This document shows, piece after piece, positions 8,779-20,885 of a DNA stretch of 64,000 nt. The position numbers and the translations under genes were made by a program. Each line of letters starts with the position of its first letter. The stretch's first letter is position 1. The DNA is from Elysia chlorotica. Lineage: Eukaryota; Mollusca; Gastropoda; Plakobranchidae. The DNA lies in assembly GCA_003991915.1 (NCBI GenBank), contig RQTK01000085.1, forward strand, positions 401,260 through 465,259, given 5' to 3'. The notes beneath the pieces were generated by a model. That model saw nothing but the letters and a program-made list of their open reading frames with translations. It was not told the DNA's origin and ran no database searches.

Positions 8779-11700
8779 GCAAAGAAACAGGTGTGATCAA
8801 ATTCATATAAATTTTTTTTTTTGGTACAGTACACCTCTGATTCAGTGAACTCGCACGTCTGATTCTAATTGTTTGTCGGATGTAAAATTTGATAAAGCCA
8901 TGATACAATCACCTTTACCCTTAAAAAGGGCTTAAGCAACAATATGAAAGGAGACCTGTAAAATAATCAATGGTGTGTACTCCAAAATTCTTTTTCAAAA
9001 ATATTTAGTCACCTTTTTAAATGAAAATTGGACTTGATTGTAGAGCCAGGGGGCAGGTCACGCATAATGAGCTGTGGAAAAAAGAGAAATGTTCATCATG
9101 TCAATTACATTAACTAAATTATCACCACGAAAAAAAAAAAAGTATTAGTTGGCTCAGTTATATCAACTTAAAATTCCTTTTCTGCAGCATAAATTTAAGG
9201 TGCAAAAATCTATAAAGATACTAGGTCATTCTATACATATTGGGCAAAAAAAAATTAATTATTACAGATGCTACATTTAATTTTCAGTGTTAAGTCAAGG
9301 TTGTTGTTGAGTTGGTTTAACGTCCAACATCAGCACTATATAGGCTAAATTGTGGACGGGCCCCTAGACAAACGTCTGACAATTTTATGTGCCTCCACAC
9401 ACGAGACAGGGTGGTCATACTGACACTGATTTAACCAGTAGGGAGCGCAGTCGCCAGGGCTCGAACCTAGACCTTTTGCGTCGGAAGCCAATGTGCTACC
9501 CCAGGATCAATGCGCTCCCCTAAAATCAAGGATACTGGGGTAACATATTCATACTTGAACATAATCATTTATTCATCAGGACTTCATCTCAACCATACCT
9601 TGGCCAGGAGTTCTGAAGTTTCCAGCTTAGCAGGATCGTCCGTCTGGAAAATCTCGAGGGCCACATCCGTTTGAGCCTGTGCCAGAGTCAGGGTGTGCTG
9701 TCGTCTGCTCGGGGCAAGCGAGTGTTGGGGGAGGACAACCTCAAGCTCTTCGTTACTGGTCTGGGAACCAAAGAGCATAAAATATGGGGATAAGTTGAAA
9801 GATTTCTTAATGTCCAACAACAGCATCTAGGCTATATCTTGAACAGAGGGTGAGGGGGGGTGGGCGAACTGGCTCAAGTGGTGTCGAGCCTTAGTCTCCA
9901 GGTCAGGAGGTCCGGGGATCTAATCCCACGATCTGCAGATTTATTTGTAAAATTTTCGTCCCTTGTAACTGGTTGGGTCGGTGTTAGTATAATGTGATCG
10001 GCTGAGACAGGAGTCATGGGGCCTGTCCACATTATTGCCTCTATAGTGCCGACGTTGGACGTTAAACCAACTCAACAACATCTTGAACAGATTCCAAGAG
10101 TTGTTGAAAACCAATGTCTGCTAATTTTTTGTGCTGCTATGCAGAGAGAGAATGAGTATATATGGACCTTGTCTCAATAAACTGACACCAAATAAACCAG
10201 TTGGGGGCGAAATTTTACAAATAAACTTGGCTGAATACATTTTTAAATGGGGTACCTGTCGGCACATTTGCCAGCTCACCCATAAGTTAGAAATCTCAGA
10301 AAATAAAAATAAGGGGTTCTTCGATAATAAAAAGATCTTCTAGTATGAAAATCAGGGTGGGGATCTCAGACAGACTTGCAACATTCTAGGAACAGACAAA
10401 CTGAACAATTCTGTCGAAAAATCTTAATCTTATTTAACTATTGAATATTATTAACAAAAGTAGAATTCTATCAATGTAAAACTAGAAGCAAGATCCCCCA
10501 TGAACAACAGAACCATATGCAGGCACTTTGACATTAATGACAATGTCTCAATTTATTTTATACTCAAGGTAGTATTTTCAATAGCCTAAGGCAACCCATC
10601 TGCAACAACAAGTACAGACTGAGTTGTTGACTCGCTGCATAGTACAAACTAACTTCTCTAGGTATTCATTGTTCTCCCTCTGTATACAGTTGATATCAGA
10701 TCTCTAATATTGACTACACCTGAAATCATTTTTACTACCTCTATAAGGTCATGTTATAAAAAAAAACCAACAAAAGGAGAGATCTATTTAAATTTAACAT
10801 ATTATTATAATTATTGCCTGCCACCGAATCCAGGAATGAAGATGATCTCAGGTTATAGAAACAAATTGTCTATGCATCAGCTTGAAAAAAAAACAACAAC
10901 CCCAAAATTTGTATAAGTTGTAAAATGAAAGATAAGGAGATATCCAGAAACCACTCATGATCAAATAAAACCATGGAAAAAAACAAAACCAAAACAAAAC
11001 TGAGCTCGTTTACAAAGATAAAAAAAAGTTTTCGGGACATTATATGATAGTAAAACAATTTAATAACTAAATTTATCAGCACCAGCCAGATCCGTTTTTA
11101 CCTTTATACACACAGCCTTGGGCAGAAACTTGAAGTTAATGAGAGACGACTCTTTGTCTATGCCGATGTTCTCACTTTCTACCCCTCCGACTAGCAAAGC
11201 AGCCTGGAGAAAAATTAAAGGTTATTACACTTACATGAAAAAAAAAGGCTTCTAGATTTTCTGGTAAGGTTATCAAAACTTGAATAAAATTGAGTTTACA
11301 AGCAAAACTACTAACATGAACTGAGGAAGACGATTTATAATAGTTCAGTGTGAATTCAAATATAACATAAATAATATATAAGTGCAAATAAAAGTTAACA
11401 AAATTACTTTGACACTTCCAGTAAAATTAATGAATATTGCTAACACAAGCATCTTAGTAGGCATAGATTACCAAATAGGTATAACATTTTTTCTCGTTCA
11501 ACAGCTTCAAGATTAGAATGTCAAGATAGAATACTAAAAACTCCCCCACGCCAGTGTGATTTCGAAGACGTAAATGACTCTGCTCAGCAGGGTGTCTCAA
11601 TAATGAACCAAACAATATTCATGCACCAGAACTGACTGAAAATTCAATCCAAAAAATTCCTTAAATCCTATCACAACATGAATTAGTTGGGAATGACTGC

Positions 11701-14700
11701 TTTAGTCTATGGAGCCTAAGTATATTTTCTTTTAAACCGCTAGTGCTTGTAAAAAAAAAACAAACAAAAAAAACACCAAACACCACCAAATACCAATTGA
11801 AATGGAAAAACAGTAGAAGTTTCTGTACCTGCTTGGCTGCACCAATAGCAATGATCTCATCCTCAGGAACAGAGTCCAGGCGTGTGGCATTAGGGAGAAA
11901 GTCGCAGATTGCTTTCTTCACAATAGGGGGTTTGGCTCCCCCACCACATATTATCAACTGTCAAAATAAAAAATAAAAAAAATTAAAATATTTACATGGT
12001 GTCATATTCCGATCGTTTCCTGAGGATCACACATTTAAGACTGGGACACTGTGTTGGATTTGAATCTATAAGCTCTTACTCGTCATTCAAGAGCACTACA
12101 GACTGAGCTAATGGTGCTATAAAAAAGGTGCCTTGTTTACTTTAAACCACACACACACAATGCTACATTATATAAACACATTTATAGTGATTTTTGACTC
12201 ATCAATCAACTATCTCCCCAGTACGTTTTCAGACGTAGCAGCAGAATCTCCTCTAACTGTTGGTACCACTGATTCTATCTTGCATTTTTAAGAAAAACAT
12301 TTAATCAGAATCTCTTATCTAAATTAGTACTAGAAATATCACTTTTGAAAGGTTAAAAGAAAATATGTTAGTGAATTAAAAAAACAACAACTCAACAACT
12401 TGTAAATCTAAAACATTACAAAATAGAAATGTTCAACAAACCTTTGAAATGTCTTCTTTGGTGCACCGTGCTTCACCTAAAACTTGCTCAATCAAAGCTG
12501 TGCATTTGAACAGGAGTGGTTGACACAGGCTATCGAACCTTGCTCTGTGAAGAGATTTTAATCACGATTTTCCATTAGAAAACTACATGGCCTTCTAGTC
12601 TCGTGAAAAATAAAATTATTTATTTACGTAAAAATAATAGTGTTGAATTTGTGTTCCAGGATAACTAAAACAATAAAGAAGTTAATAATATATATATGTA
12701 AATCTTAAAAATAAAACAATGCATCTACCATCACAAAGGTAGATTTACTCCATGTGTGTCAGGTTTATTCATTTAAGCACTAACTAAAACCATTTTTTGT
12801 TCCTCAAATCGATAGCCCGTGCCATTATTCTCCATTTCATTCTAGAATAACATAGAACGCCTTCTTATTCTCATATTAAAAAAAAAAGTGATAGTCTACC
12901 ACATAGTTGCACTAACACTTGTTTGTCTGTATCTAGCCTTGCACTGACCGTGACATGTTGTAATGAAAATCACAGCCATCATATAAGGAGTCGACAGCAC
13001 ACTGAGCTGTGAGCATGGTAGACAAAGAGTGCTTGCATCTTTCCGCAGCTAGGCCCAGCTTTGCCACAGACCTCTTGTTATCTTTCATGTCACATCGGGA
13101 TTGTCTGAAAAAAAAACATCACTATATTTAAGAGGGTGAAAAAAATTGATTAAAGAGGCACAGCAAGACTATATTATGGACAGGTCCCACGACTAACATC
13201 TGAGAATTTTAAATGCTACCAAACAGATTTTACGTCTCGGGACCTGTCTATAATATAGTTCTGATGTCAGAAGCTAAGCAACAAATTAAAACTTGCAAAA
13301 TTATCGGCAACGCCCTCTTACAAATAGGTGTGTGACATTAGGTATATACATATATATATATATAATATATCAATATTTTTGCCATAACGCAGAAATGCCA
13401 ACCTGTTGAACTCCGACATGAGAAAGCGCTGAAGGGCCTCTGTGAAGAAGTCCCCACCAAACTGGCTGTCAGAAACCTTGGCCACAGTGCGGTACATCCC
13501 GTGCTCTACCTCCATAATCACAGCCTCGTGTGACGTTCCACCGAGGCGATACACCAGCGTCTTGCTGCAAATATAATGGCAAGAGATTCTTTTTCAGTTG
13601 GAAGCAGTTACTGTAAGACAGTTGAAAGGAGATGGGCTTAAAAGCTCTACACTTAATGAAATAAGGCAATACAAACCCAGAAGCCTATACAGAAAAATTA
13701 TTTACAGGGGACAGTGTGAATGTCTGTACGTCTTAAGCCTTCCCACTTAATACATAATACTGAGCAATGTTTCAATATTTACACAATTTCTACGATAAAA
13801 GGGCAGATCAAATAAGCCTAGAAGCTGGTTTTGAGTAAAAACTACTATAAGGAACCCTTTTCTCTGACTTGGTTAAAAAATGTCCCATTTACAGATTTAA
13901 TCATGAAAAAAAACAACAACAGAACAACCATACATTTGTGGAACTTACAAGCCCTCCGTTTGGTCAAGCTGACCCACATCAAAGGCTAAAAGTGCAGCTG
14001 AAGGCTCAGTAATGACACGAAGAATATTAAAACCGGCCTTGGTAGCAGCATCTCTGAAAATTGAAGCAAAATTCATTTTCTATAAAATTGCCTTCATGTT
14101 AAGAAATTTGTGGGCAGATATATATCAACCAAATTAGTTCTAATAACTCATATGTGACATAAATTTCCAATAGAGGGGCATTAGGAAGTAGGTAACAACT
14201 ATAGAAGGTAATTATTATTACAATATTAAGATCTTTTTTCCTCACCACTTCAATGAACAAACATTATGATACTTCCTCAGAGAAAAGTGACGTATTCATG
14301 TAAGAACTATACCTTTGAGTTTGAGAAGTATTGAAATAACTTAGTGTTTAACACCAACTATTTAAAATGCAACAGTTTCTCAGACTCAAAAATTTCATTT
14401 GGTCTCATGTTGATGAAGAGTTTTTACTTACAAAAAAAACCCCAACAACAACAACAAAAAGTGAATCTACAGATCGAGAAATTATGTACCAAGAAAAAAA
14501 ATCTTCTGAATATTGGTTTAATTAGCCTAATATTTACCAACAAAGAATTTGTGATTGGTTCACCTTTCTTACAACAAAGAAACAATGTCACTGTACTACG
14601 ATCTTGGCATAAGTCATTTTCACTTTTTTGTGAGGACAAAATTAATATTTTCCTTAAAAGCTGACATTAAGTTTCCGATAAGATATAGGAAAAATCCATT

Positions 14701-17700
14701 AGCTTATTTTTAATCTGAATGTTCAGTTGAAAAGATTTCAACATTTCTTCAATTTATGATGTCACATAGGTAGGGTGCATAAGGCTGAAACCTGCAGAGC
14801 GTGATGTCATTGGCTTTGTTGGACCCAGTTGCAGAAGTTTTCTAGAACATGGCTACACTTAGGTATGTGGTATGGTAGGATCGACTTTTAGGAAACCAGG
14901 ACAAACTGAGGTTAAGAGCACAACCTAGAGGAAAGTCAATGGTCAAGAAGGAGATTGAAGATAATCAAGAAATTTGACAGAGTGGGATTCAGAAATGGGT
15001 TCCAAGTTGAACAAATGAAACCAACTTGACCGTGTTGTCAAGGCAAAACCCGAGAAAAAGAAAGATGAGACAAAAGTTGTTGAAGTGTGCATGCTCCTTT
15101 AAATTTGCAATTATGGACTTCTTGGTTTTAGAACAGTGGATAATTTAAAATAATTTAACTACAATATTGTTGGCAGTGCAAGTGAATGTGCCGACAATTG
15201 TCGTTTTTGACTGCTAGCAAAATTTTGTATGTTACTCGAGTTCAGGCCATAAAAAGTAGCTGACCTGACTTGATTGTCGGAAATTCGACCATTGTCGGCA
15301 AACGTGCAGATTTAGTCCAACTTCCATTCCTTCAAAGATAACATAAATCACAGTAATCTGACCAAAACTTGTGTCACAATCAACAACTTTATCTGTGCCT
15401 GCACTTACGTCACCAAGTTCCTTTGGTTGGTATCAAAATCTGGTGGAACCGCCAACACAGCGTCTTGAATGCCACTTCCACCATGGCTCTGAGCAGTCTC
15501 TGAAATACATAATTATATTGACATTCCTTTGAATAAAGGAAAAAATTTCCAAAAGGGAATAATCAGTTTTTTTTGTAAACAGTGGCTAAGCCAATAAAGT
15601 TGTGTGAACAAGATTTTTTTTAAAAGCTGAGTACCACTACCCCAAGAATTTGACAGAAACATAAGGAATAAAAAAATAAATAAAATAAAAACAAAAAAAA
15701 GGAGTTGATAAAAATGGACTTTGACAAACACGGCAACAACAAAACTTATTTATCTGTTAAGCTAATAATACTTTGAAAAGTTATCTCAAGTTGTCTTTTT
15801 CATTAATTTGAAGAAATATATGTACTCAATCTCTATTGCACACAGTATTTCTCACCTAACATCTTCTTGTAGATGGTTTTAAGAATATCTGTTGGGCTGA
15901 ACTTTGCTGGTTTTCCTCTATGGTTCACTTCAAACATCAGCACCCCATTATGATTAACTACCTTAAAGAGATGAAAAGAAACAAAAAAATACAGTAAAAC
16001 AGTTCAACAGTAAAAAGTTAATTCAAATTTTTCTTCATTATGATGTAATATTAAAACACTATTTTTTTTTATACAAAAACTAAATTACCAAACAAACTAA
16101 CAAAAAAATCCAATTCAATAGTACACAATAAGTTGAGTTGGTTGAATAACATCCAACACCAGCACTAAATCATAGGCTATTGTGGACATACCCAGAGACT
16201 AACGTCTGACATGTTGTTTTAAAGTTCTATTGAATTGATTTATATTTTGCCAGCAATAATCATTATTATTATAATGTCCTTTACCTTTCAAAATCAAAAT
16301 GCATCCCATCCACTCACCCACATAACACAGAAAACACCTCTATACAGGATTAAATGTATAATTTACTGTACTGTACAAACAGATTTAATTAAGTCTGAGT
16401 GGTCAGTGGCTCTCACATTCACACTTGAAGTCTTTGAATATTCCGCCACAAGTGGATCATCTGGTGAACACCCGAGAAGCCGCTTCACATGGCACACGGT
16501 GTTGGAGGCATTGCGAATAATTCCTTGCTTGGCCGCTGCTCCCACAATCTGTGATTAGAGGTTACATATAAGACGATATGTTGACTTTGTGTCTCCTCAA
16601 TTTGTGTTGAAACTAAGGAAAGAATTTCTTAAAAACTCTCAGAATTACAATATATTTTTTTAACTTTATTTTTTAATTTTTTCTTAAAATTACAGAGGAC
16701 AATCACATAATTGTAATTTAAATGGCAAGGAGATGGTTGCATACTTATGAAGTTTAATATTAACAATCAAACAATGTATTGTAATTTATATGTACATTTT
16801 TTAAAAGAAAATTTGGAATATTGATTTGAAAAAGAAAAGAAACAAAAAAACTTAGGATGTATGACTCACAGTTTCATGCTCTGTAAATGCTACAACACAG
16901 GGAGTGACACGATCTCCTAGGTCATTGGCAACCACATTTGTCTTTCCATCCTTATAAAGTGAATAGAACATTTTAAGAACATACATATATGTTAAAAACA
17001 TAAAATTTATGAAGATCAGGGTGTCCAGGGAAATAATATATGACATTAAAACATCCTACCTCATTGTTCCACAAACAGTGGCACATAGTTATTATGTGCA
17101 TGGAAAATATTGAAAATGGAAAACAAAATTTACTGAAAATACTTACAAGTAGCTTGGATGTGTGATCAAATGAAATTTGTTGGGAAACATTTAACCCAAA
17201 CCGATATCGAAGAGTAAGGACATAAGAGCTGCTACTCCACTCAGAATATGGCTTATATAAATATATATAAATTCGCTAGCTACTTAAAATATGGCAAATC
17301 TATGTTACTTCACCCCTTTGTGTATAAATGCAATTTATGGCAATCATTTTCATGTTAATAACTTATAATACAATATAGACTAACTGCAATCGGCATAAAA
17401 TTTGTATCAATTAATTTAAATACCAAGAGTGGGTTAAGTACTGTAACTATATAGAACAGATCATTTACAAGTGTTGTGCTTTGTTTGTAGTGTAGGCTAT
17501 CAGGCCCCTCAAAACTGCCTGCTCCTTTCACAACCTCCATAAATTTTCCTAAATAAGCCATTTTGATATAATTCATTTATCATTTTTTCTTGTTGTTCAT
17601 GTGCTTCCCTTCCGTCATTCTATTTCTAGTTGTGTTCCAGCATATTTCAGCATTTCCCTTCTTATCACAATGTTACAAACAAGATTGGTTGGCGCCGATC

Positions 17701-19554
17701 AATTATATTCATTTAAGTAATACTTATGATAGTTGTGTTGACTAGGAGTGCTTTACGTTTATAATCATAGTCCTATAGTGCATTGAACTACCTCTATTGT
17801 CTATTTGGTATTATCCAAATTTTGCTATGCACAATAATAATATATCTAGTGTTTTTGTCCAGCTTTTGCTATGAGTGCTTTTGTTCAAATTAAAATTCCT
17901 TAGTCTGACTGGCAAATTTATAAAGCTATAGATAGATGCTCTCTCATTATTTTTAAATGTTTCCTGGGTCTAAGGAATGCAGCCTCCCATATTGCATAAA
18001 AAATCGAAAAAAAAAAAGTAAACAAGTCTCTCTTAACCGCAAACATAGATCTATCTACATCTAAACTTGCGTGTAGGTGATAGATCTAGCGTGATCAATG
18101 AGAAACTAGAATCTATACTTTAGATCTAGTAAATTCAAACAAAATTTATGATGCTGGGTCAGCAGAAATGATTGCTAAAGCTTATCCTAGCTTAACTTTT
18201 AAAAACTATGCAAGCGTCGTAAAAACAGTTCAGAGTTGACTAACTTTTATCACTAGTGTTGCAATTATGATTTAGCCTAGATCTAGTTATAAATGTTTGA
18301 TAGTTCTGAGGGTTGCATAAGGGCATTCCTTGAGTTTTGCGGTTTCTAGCCTGTGGGCTAGCAAATGTGGGTGGGCGGAACTTGATTAAAATTGAATAAA
18401 ATACCTGCCAGCTGTACTCCCTGTCTTTTGTTTTACTGTATTGGCACGATTTGATTGATTTAAAGACAGGGAGCGATTCGCTTGTATTCAATTGTTTACT
18501 TGAACACGTGTACAAAGTGGGCGGGAAAGGGGGTGGGGACAAACAAAGACAAGCACATATTGATATGTTAAAAAAAAAGCAACCGAGACAACTCGGTGTA
18601 CCCTTTTATAAAACTCTCTCTATCTGTCTAAAGTGTCTCACACTCGCTTGCTCTGTCTCAGTGTCTGTCTCTCTCTTTCTCACTCTCACCTCTGGTTGAC
18701 TGACTCCGGTGTAATTGAATCTCACCCACTCGCCCATCAAATTCCGCCCACCCACCCATGATTTGATCGCCCATAGGCTAGGGACCACAAAACTCAAGGA
18801 ATGCCTGTATACGGGCCCTGGTCTAGATCTTTGTGGTGGTTTGACATAATTGGGAATTCCTTTTGGGTTTGTGTCTTTTGGCGCACTCATCAAGTGAAAA
18901 GGTAACTAGGTAAGTGACATTAAATTTTAAAATCAGTTAGTTAGGCTATTGATTGAAGTGAAGTCTGCGCAGACTGCCGTCTCCAGAGTTTTGTGATACA
19001 TCCATCCCTGTGTTTGACTATATTTGTATCTTCCCAGTAAGGCTGAGGTGTTCCTTCAGGGCAAGTGTTAAGATTCAGTTGTGTTAGTTTGCAGTTAGAG
19101 GCAGATGTGTTTGTAAGTCGCTAGTGCCGTTCAAATTTATTTTATAATTGCTGCCATCATTTACCGGTCACGATTTTAGTAGAGTAGGACCTCGATACCG
19201 GTTAGCTAGTGTTAGTCTTAGATAGCTGTATAGACAGCATGACCATCCGCAAGTTTAGAGCAGTTAAATTAGGTCTAGGTCTAGTTAATATATTATTATT
19301 ATTCTTTGATAGCGGTGTAGGAATAGCCTACCACATCTCAATGATCTAGTCATTCTAGATCTAGACCCTAGATTCTATGTCTAGGTAAAATCTTGAATCT
19401 GGAATATTTTCCAATATCAAGATTCGGTATACTTGTATAGATCTAGATTTTCCTAATTTCTCACATCTTGATTTCAGAAATTAGAAATTTTACTTACACG
19501 ATAGACAGCAAGACATCCAGAACATGTGCCAATGTGTAATCCGAAAGCAGCCAT
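8477..19554 (-). CDS. HSPA14: Heat shock 70 kDa protein 14 (Hsp70L1), complete 14-exon gene
   Basis: HSPA14 is a cytosolic Hsp70-like ATPase that pairs with the J-protein DNAJC2/MPP11 in the ribosome-associated complex. Exons: 19498-19554, 16870-16950, 16417-16548, 15856-15961, 15409-15499, 13949-14053, 13403-13564, 12949-13104, 12442-12544, 11829-11957, 11102-11203, 9599-9760, 9013-9071, 8477-8552. All borders are GT-AG and phases join without a shift: 1521 nt, 506 aa plus stop, against 509 aa in human. The N-terminus [18 protein letters not shown], then [17 protein letters not shown], is the family signature. Other landmarks are [34 protein letters not shown] (phosphate loop 2), [21 protein letters not shown] (adenosine loop) and RRQHTL in the short substrate-binding region. 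The end, [11 protein letters not shown]...IPCP, matches human DGSLHVTC. It lacks the long C-terminal lid, as HSPA14 does. Exon 12 lies between inverted SINEs. Confidence 0.95.
8709..8766. repeat. (GA)n microsatellite in the last HSPA14 intron
   Basis: About 28 GA units, followed by a few GACA units. Confidence 0.95.
9301..9523 (-). mobile_element. tRNA-derived SINE, minus orientation
   Basis: The 3' end (revcomp TTGGACGTTAAACCAACTCA) leads. The conserved body follows (TATATAGTGCTG, GTCCACAATATAGCC, TGTGTGGCAGCA, ACCGACCCAACCAGTAGG on the plus strand), with a tRNA-like head at the right (GCTCGAACC B-box-like). This family occurs about 20 times in the window. This copy is 75 bp from HSPA14 exon 12. 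Confidence 0.85.
9855..10085 (+). mobile_element. tRNA-derived SINE, plus orientation
   Basis: The head has an A-box-like TGGCTCAAGTGG and a B-box-like GGGGATCTAATCCC. The body has CTGGTTGGGTCGGTGTTAGT and GAGACAGGAGTCATGG, and the tail reads GTTGGACGTTAAACCAACTC. It lies about 95 bp upstream (minus sense) of HSPA14 exon 12 and in inverted orientation to the SINE at 9301-9523. Confidence 0.88.
12015..12130 (-). mobile_element. tRNA-like SINE head, second type
   Basis: On the minus strand it reads TTAGCTCAGTCTGTAGTGC (A-box-like) and later ATTCAAATCC (B-box-like), but it lacks a good acceptor stem. It is most likely a tRNA-derived SINE remnant in HSPA14 intron 9, not a tRNA gene. Confidence 0.5.
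13168..13257. repeat. Inverted repeat made of two SINE tail fragments
   Basis: Two 21-bp arms (ACTATATTATGGACAGGTCC and its near complement, one mismatch) are separated by about 45 bp. Both arms resemble the CACAATATAG part of the common SINE, so this is likely a nested or palindromic insertion in HSPA14 intron 7. Confidence 0.75.
16131..16223 (-). mobile_element. Truncated SINE tail
   Basis: Only the 3' part of the common SINE is present (AGTTGAGTTGGTTGAATAAC, CAGCACTA, TTGTGGACATACCC, AACGTCTGACA). The head is missing. Lies in HSPA14 intron 3. Confidence 0.75.
18040..18130. repeat. AGATCTA-motif cluster in HSPA14 intron 1
   Basis: Several AGATCTA and CTAGATCT motifs lie within 90 bp (ATAGATCTATCTACATCTA, GATAGATCTAGCG, TAGATCTAG). 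Same motif as upstream of FBXO7. Confidence 0.6.
19265..19450. repeat. AGATCTAG-motif cluster just inside HSPA14 intron 1
   Basis: Repeated TAGGTCTAG, CTAGATCTAGACC and AGATCTAGATT motifs lie within 50-230 bp of exon 1. Confidence 0.6.
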
Positions 19555-20051
19555 TTTGACACAAACTGTAAGTTTATAAGTTGCTATCAAGCGAGATAAC
19601 TCTTAAACAATAAACATCTCACATCTATGCCAGTATCCTAAAGTTTATCATCAAATTTCAACAACAAACATTAAAAAAAAAATTAACTTTTGTAAGTGTG
19701 TAATGAATCAAGAATATAATTATAAACATTAGAATATATTTAAAAAATTAATAAAGCATACTGAGTACGAAATGTATTATCTGTTAGATAACTCTATGTT
19801 CTTGAAATATCAAACTCATATAAATGTTTAGCTTCAAAAAGTTTAAATAGGCATTTAAGCTCTTGAGCAGTGCATAAACTTCCGTCTTTTGTTTACTTTT
19901 CAGTTTTTCTTTCACAGTTTCAGCCTAATCAGACTTCACACTGAGATGATCACTCTTTAGACTAGAAGTATCTCGATTACGTTTAGTAAAGCTACCATTA
20001 TAAATATTTTTGTACGCGAGTGTGAATTTTGAATTTGTACGGTGCACCAAA
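19555..20051. promoter_or_regulatory. Shared intergenic region between divergent HSPA14 and CYB5D2
   Basis: The two start codons, at 19554 (minus) and 20052 (plus), are 497 bp apart, head-to-head. The space must hold both 5' UTRs and is likely a bidirectional promoter. There is no canonical TATA box with good spacing. One TTCTTGAA (19799-19806) resembles a minimal heat-shock half-element pair but is weak evidence. The promoter role is inferred from geometry. Confidence 0.6.
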
Positions 20052-20885
20052 ATGAAAGCAAACATTGCTCTGATGGTTTCAGTCCTGGCGTGTATTTTTG
20101 CCTATCTTTATGACCCTAAAACATGTCGATCCTGTGTTCGGGCATTACTAAAGTATGTAAATGGTGGTTATGATCAAAACGCCGGTAGCTCTAACGTCAA
20201 GGTTTTTACTCGAGAAGAACTTTCAAAATATAAGGGTGAGGACGGAGGTGATGTATATTTAGCTCTTCTGGGCAGTGTATATGATGTGACCAAGGGAAAG
20301 AGACATTATGGACCTGGTGGTGGCTATTCTTTTTTCTCAGGAATAGACGGATCTGCAGCGTATGTCACAGGCGAGTTCAATGAAAAAGGATTAGTCGACG
20401 ATATTTCTAATCTCTCCAATCAGGAGATACTTGGTCTTGAAGAATGGAAATCATTTTATGAAAAAGATTATAAATTTGTTGGTTTAGTTGAAGGTTCATT
20501 TTACGATAAAGATGGTGGAACCCTGGACATGATGAAAATTTTCAATAAAAAATTGGAATCTGCAAAACTTGAAAAAAACCTTATTGACAATGATAAGGAA
20601 AAGTTTCCACCCTGCAATTCTGAATGGAGTCAGAACAAGGGAGGCCGTGTGTGGTGCTCTACCAAGAGTGGTGGTATTGCCAGGGACTGGGCTGGAGTGC
20701 CGAGGATGTACTTTACTGCTGGCGGCTCTAAACCTCGCTGTGCATGTGTCAGGACTAGAGGTCCACCGTCGTATGATATGAAAAGTCAATCACACAAAGA
20801 CCGAGGTGATCTGGACAATCCTAATTTAAATTTATACCCCAACTGTCATGCAGATTCAGATTCATGTCCATTACCCAAGTCTTAG
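20052..20885 (+). CDS. CYB5D2: Neuferricin (cytochrome b5 domain-containing protein 2)
   Basis: Neuferricin is a heme-binding MAPR-family protein of the secretory/endomembrane system, linked in vertebrates to neuronal differentiation. The single open frame encodes 277 aa (human 264). The start is the ATG at 20052 in context CCAAAATGA; the frame is open further upstream but has no earlier ATG there. Residues 1-20 (MKANIALMVSVLACIFAYLY) form a signal/anchor segment. The cytochrome b5-like domain is at about 50-145, with FTREELSKYKG, DVYLALLGSVYDVTKGKRHY, GYSFFSGIDGSAAYVTGEF, GLVDDISNLS and WKSFYEKDY, all diagnostic. The C-terminal part has FPPCNSEWS, WCSTKSGGIARDWAGVPR, RCACVRTRGPP and RGDLDNPNL, with the conserved cysteines. 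There is no intron, unlike the vertebrate gene. It is divergent to HSPA14. Possible poly(A) signals lie at 22510, 22857 and 23210, so the 3' UTR may be long. Confidence 0.95.
   Translation: MKANIALMVSVLACIFAYLYDPKTCRSCVRALLKYVNGGYDQNAGSSNVKVFTREELSKYKGEDGGDVYLALLGSVYDVTKGKRHYGPGGGYSFFSGIDGSAAYVTGEFNEKGLVDDISNLSNQEILGLEEWKSFYEKDYKFVGLVEGSFYDKDGGTLDMMKIFNKKLESAKLEKNLIDNDKEKFPPCNSEWSQNKGGRVWCSTKSGGIARDWAGVPRMYFTAGGSKPRCACVRTRGPPSYDMKSQSHKDRGDLDNPNLNLYPNCHADSDSCPLPKS

Noticed and set aside
19799-19806. TTCTTGAA heat-shock-element-like site in the HSPA14/CYB5D2 interval
   Set aside because: Only two pentamers, expected by chance in 500 bp, and HSPA14 is generally constitutive.
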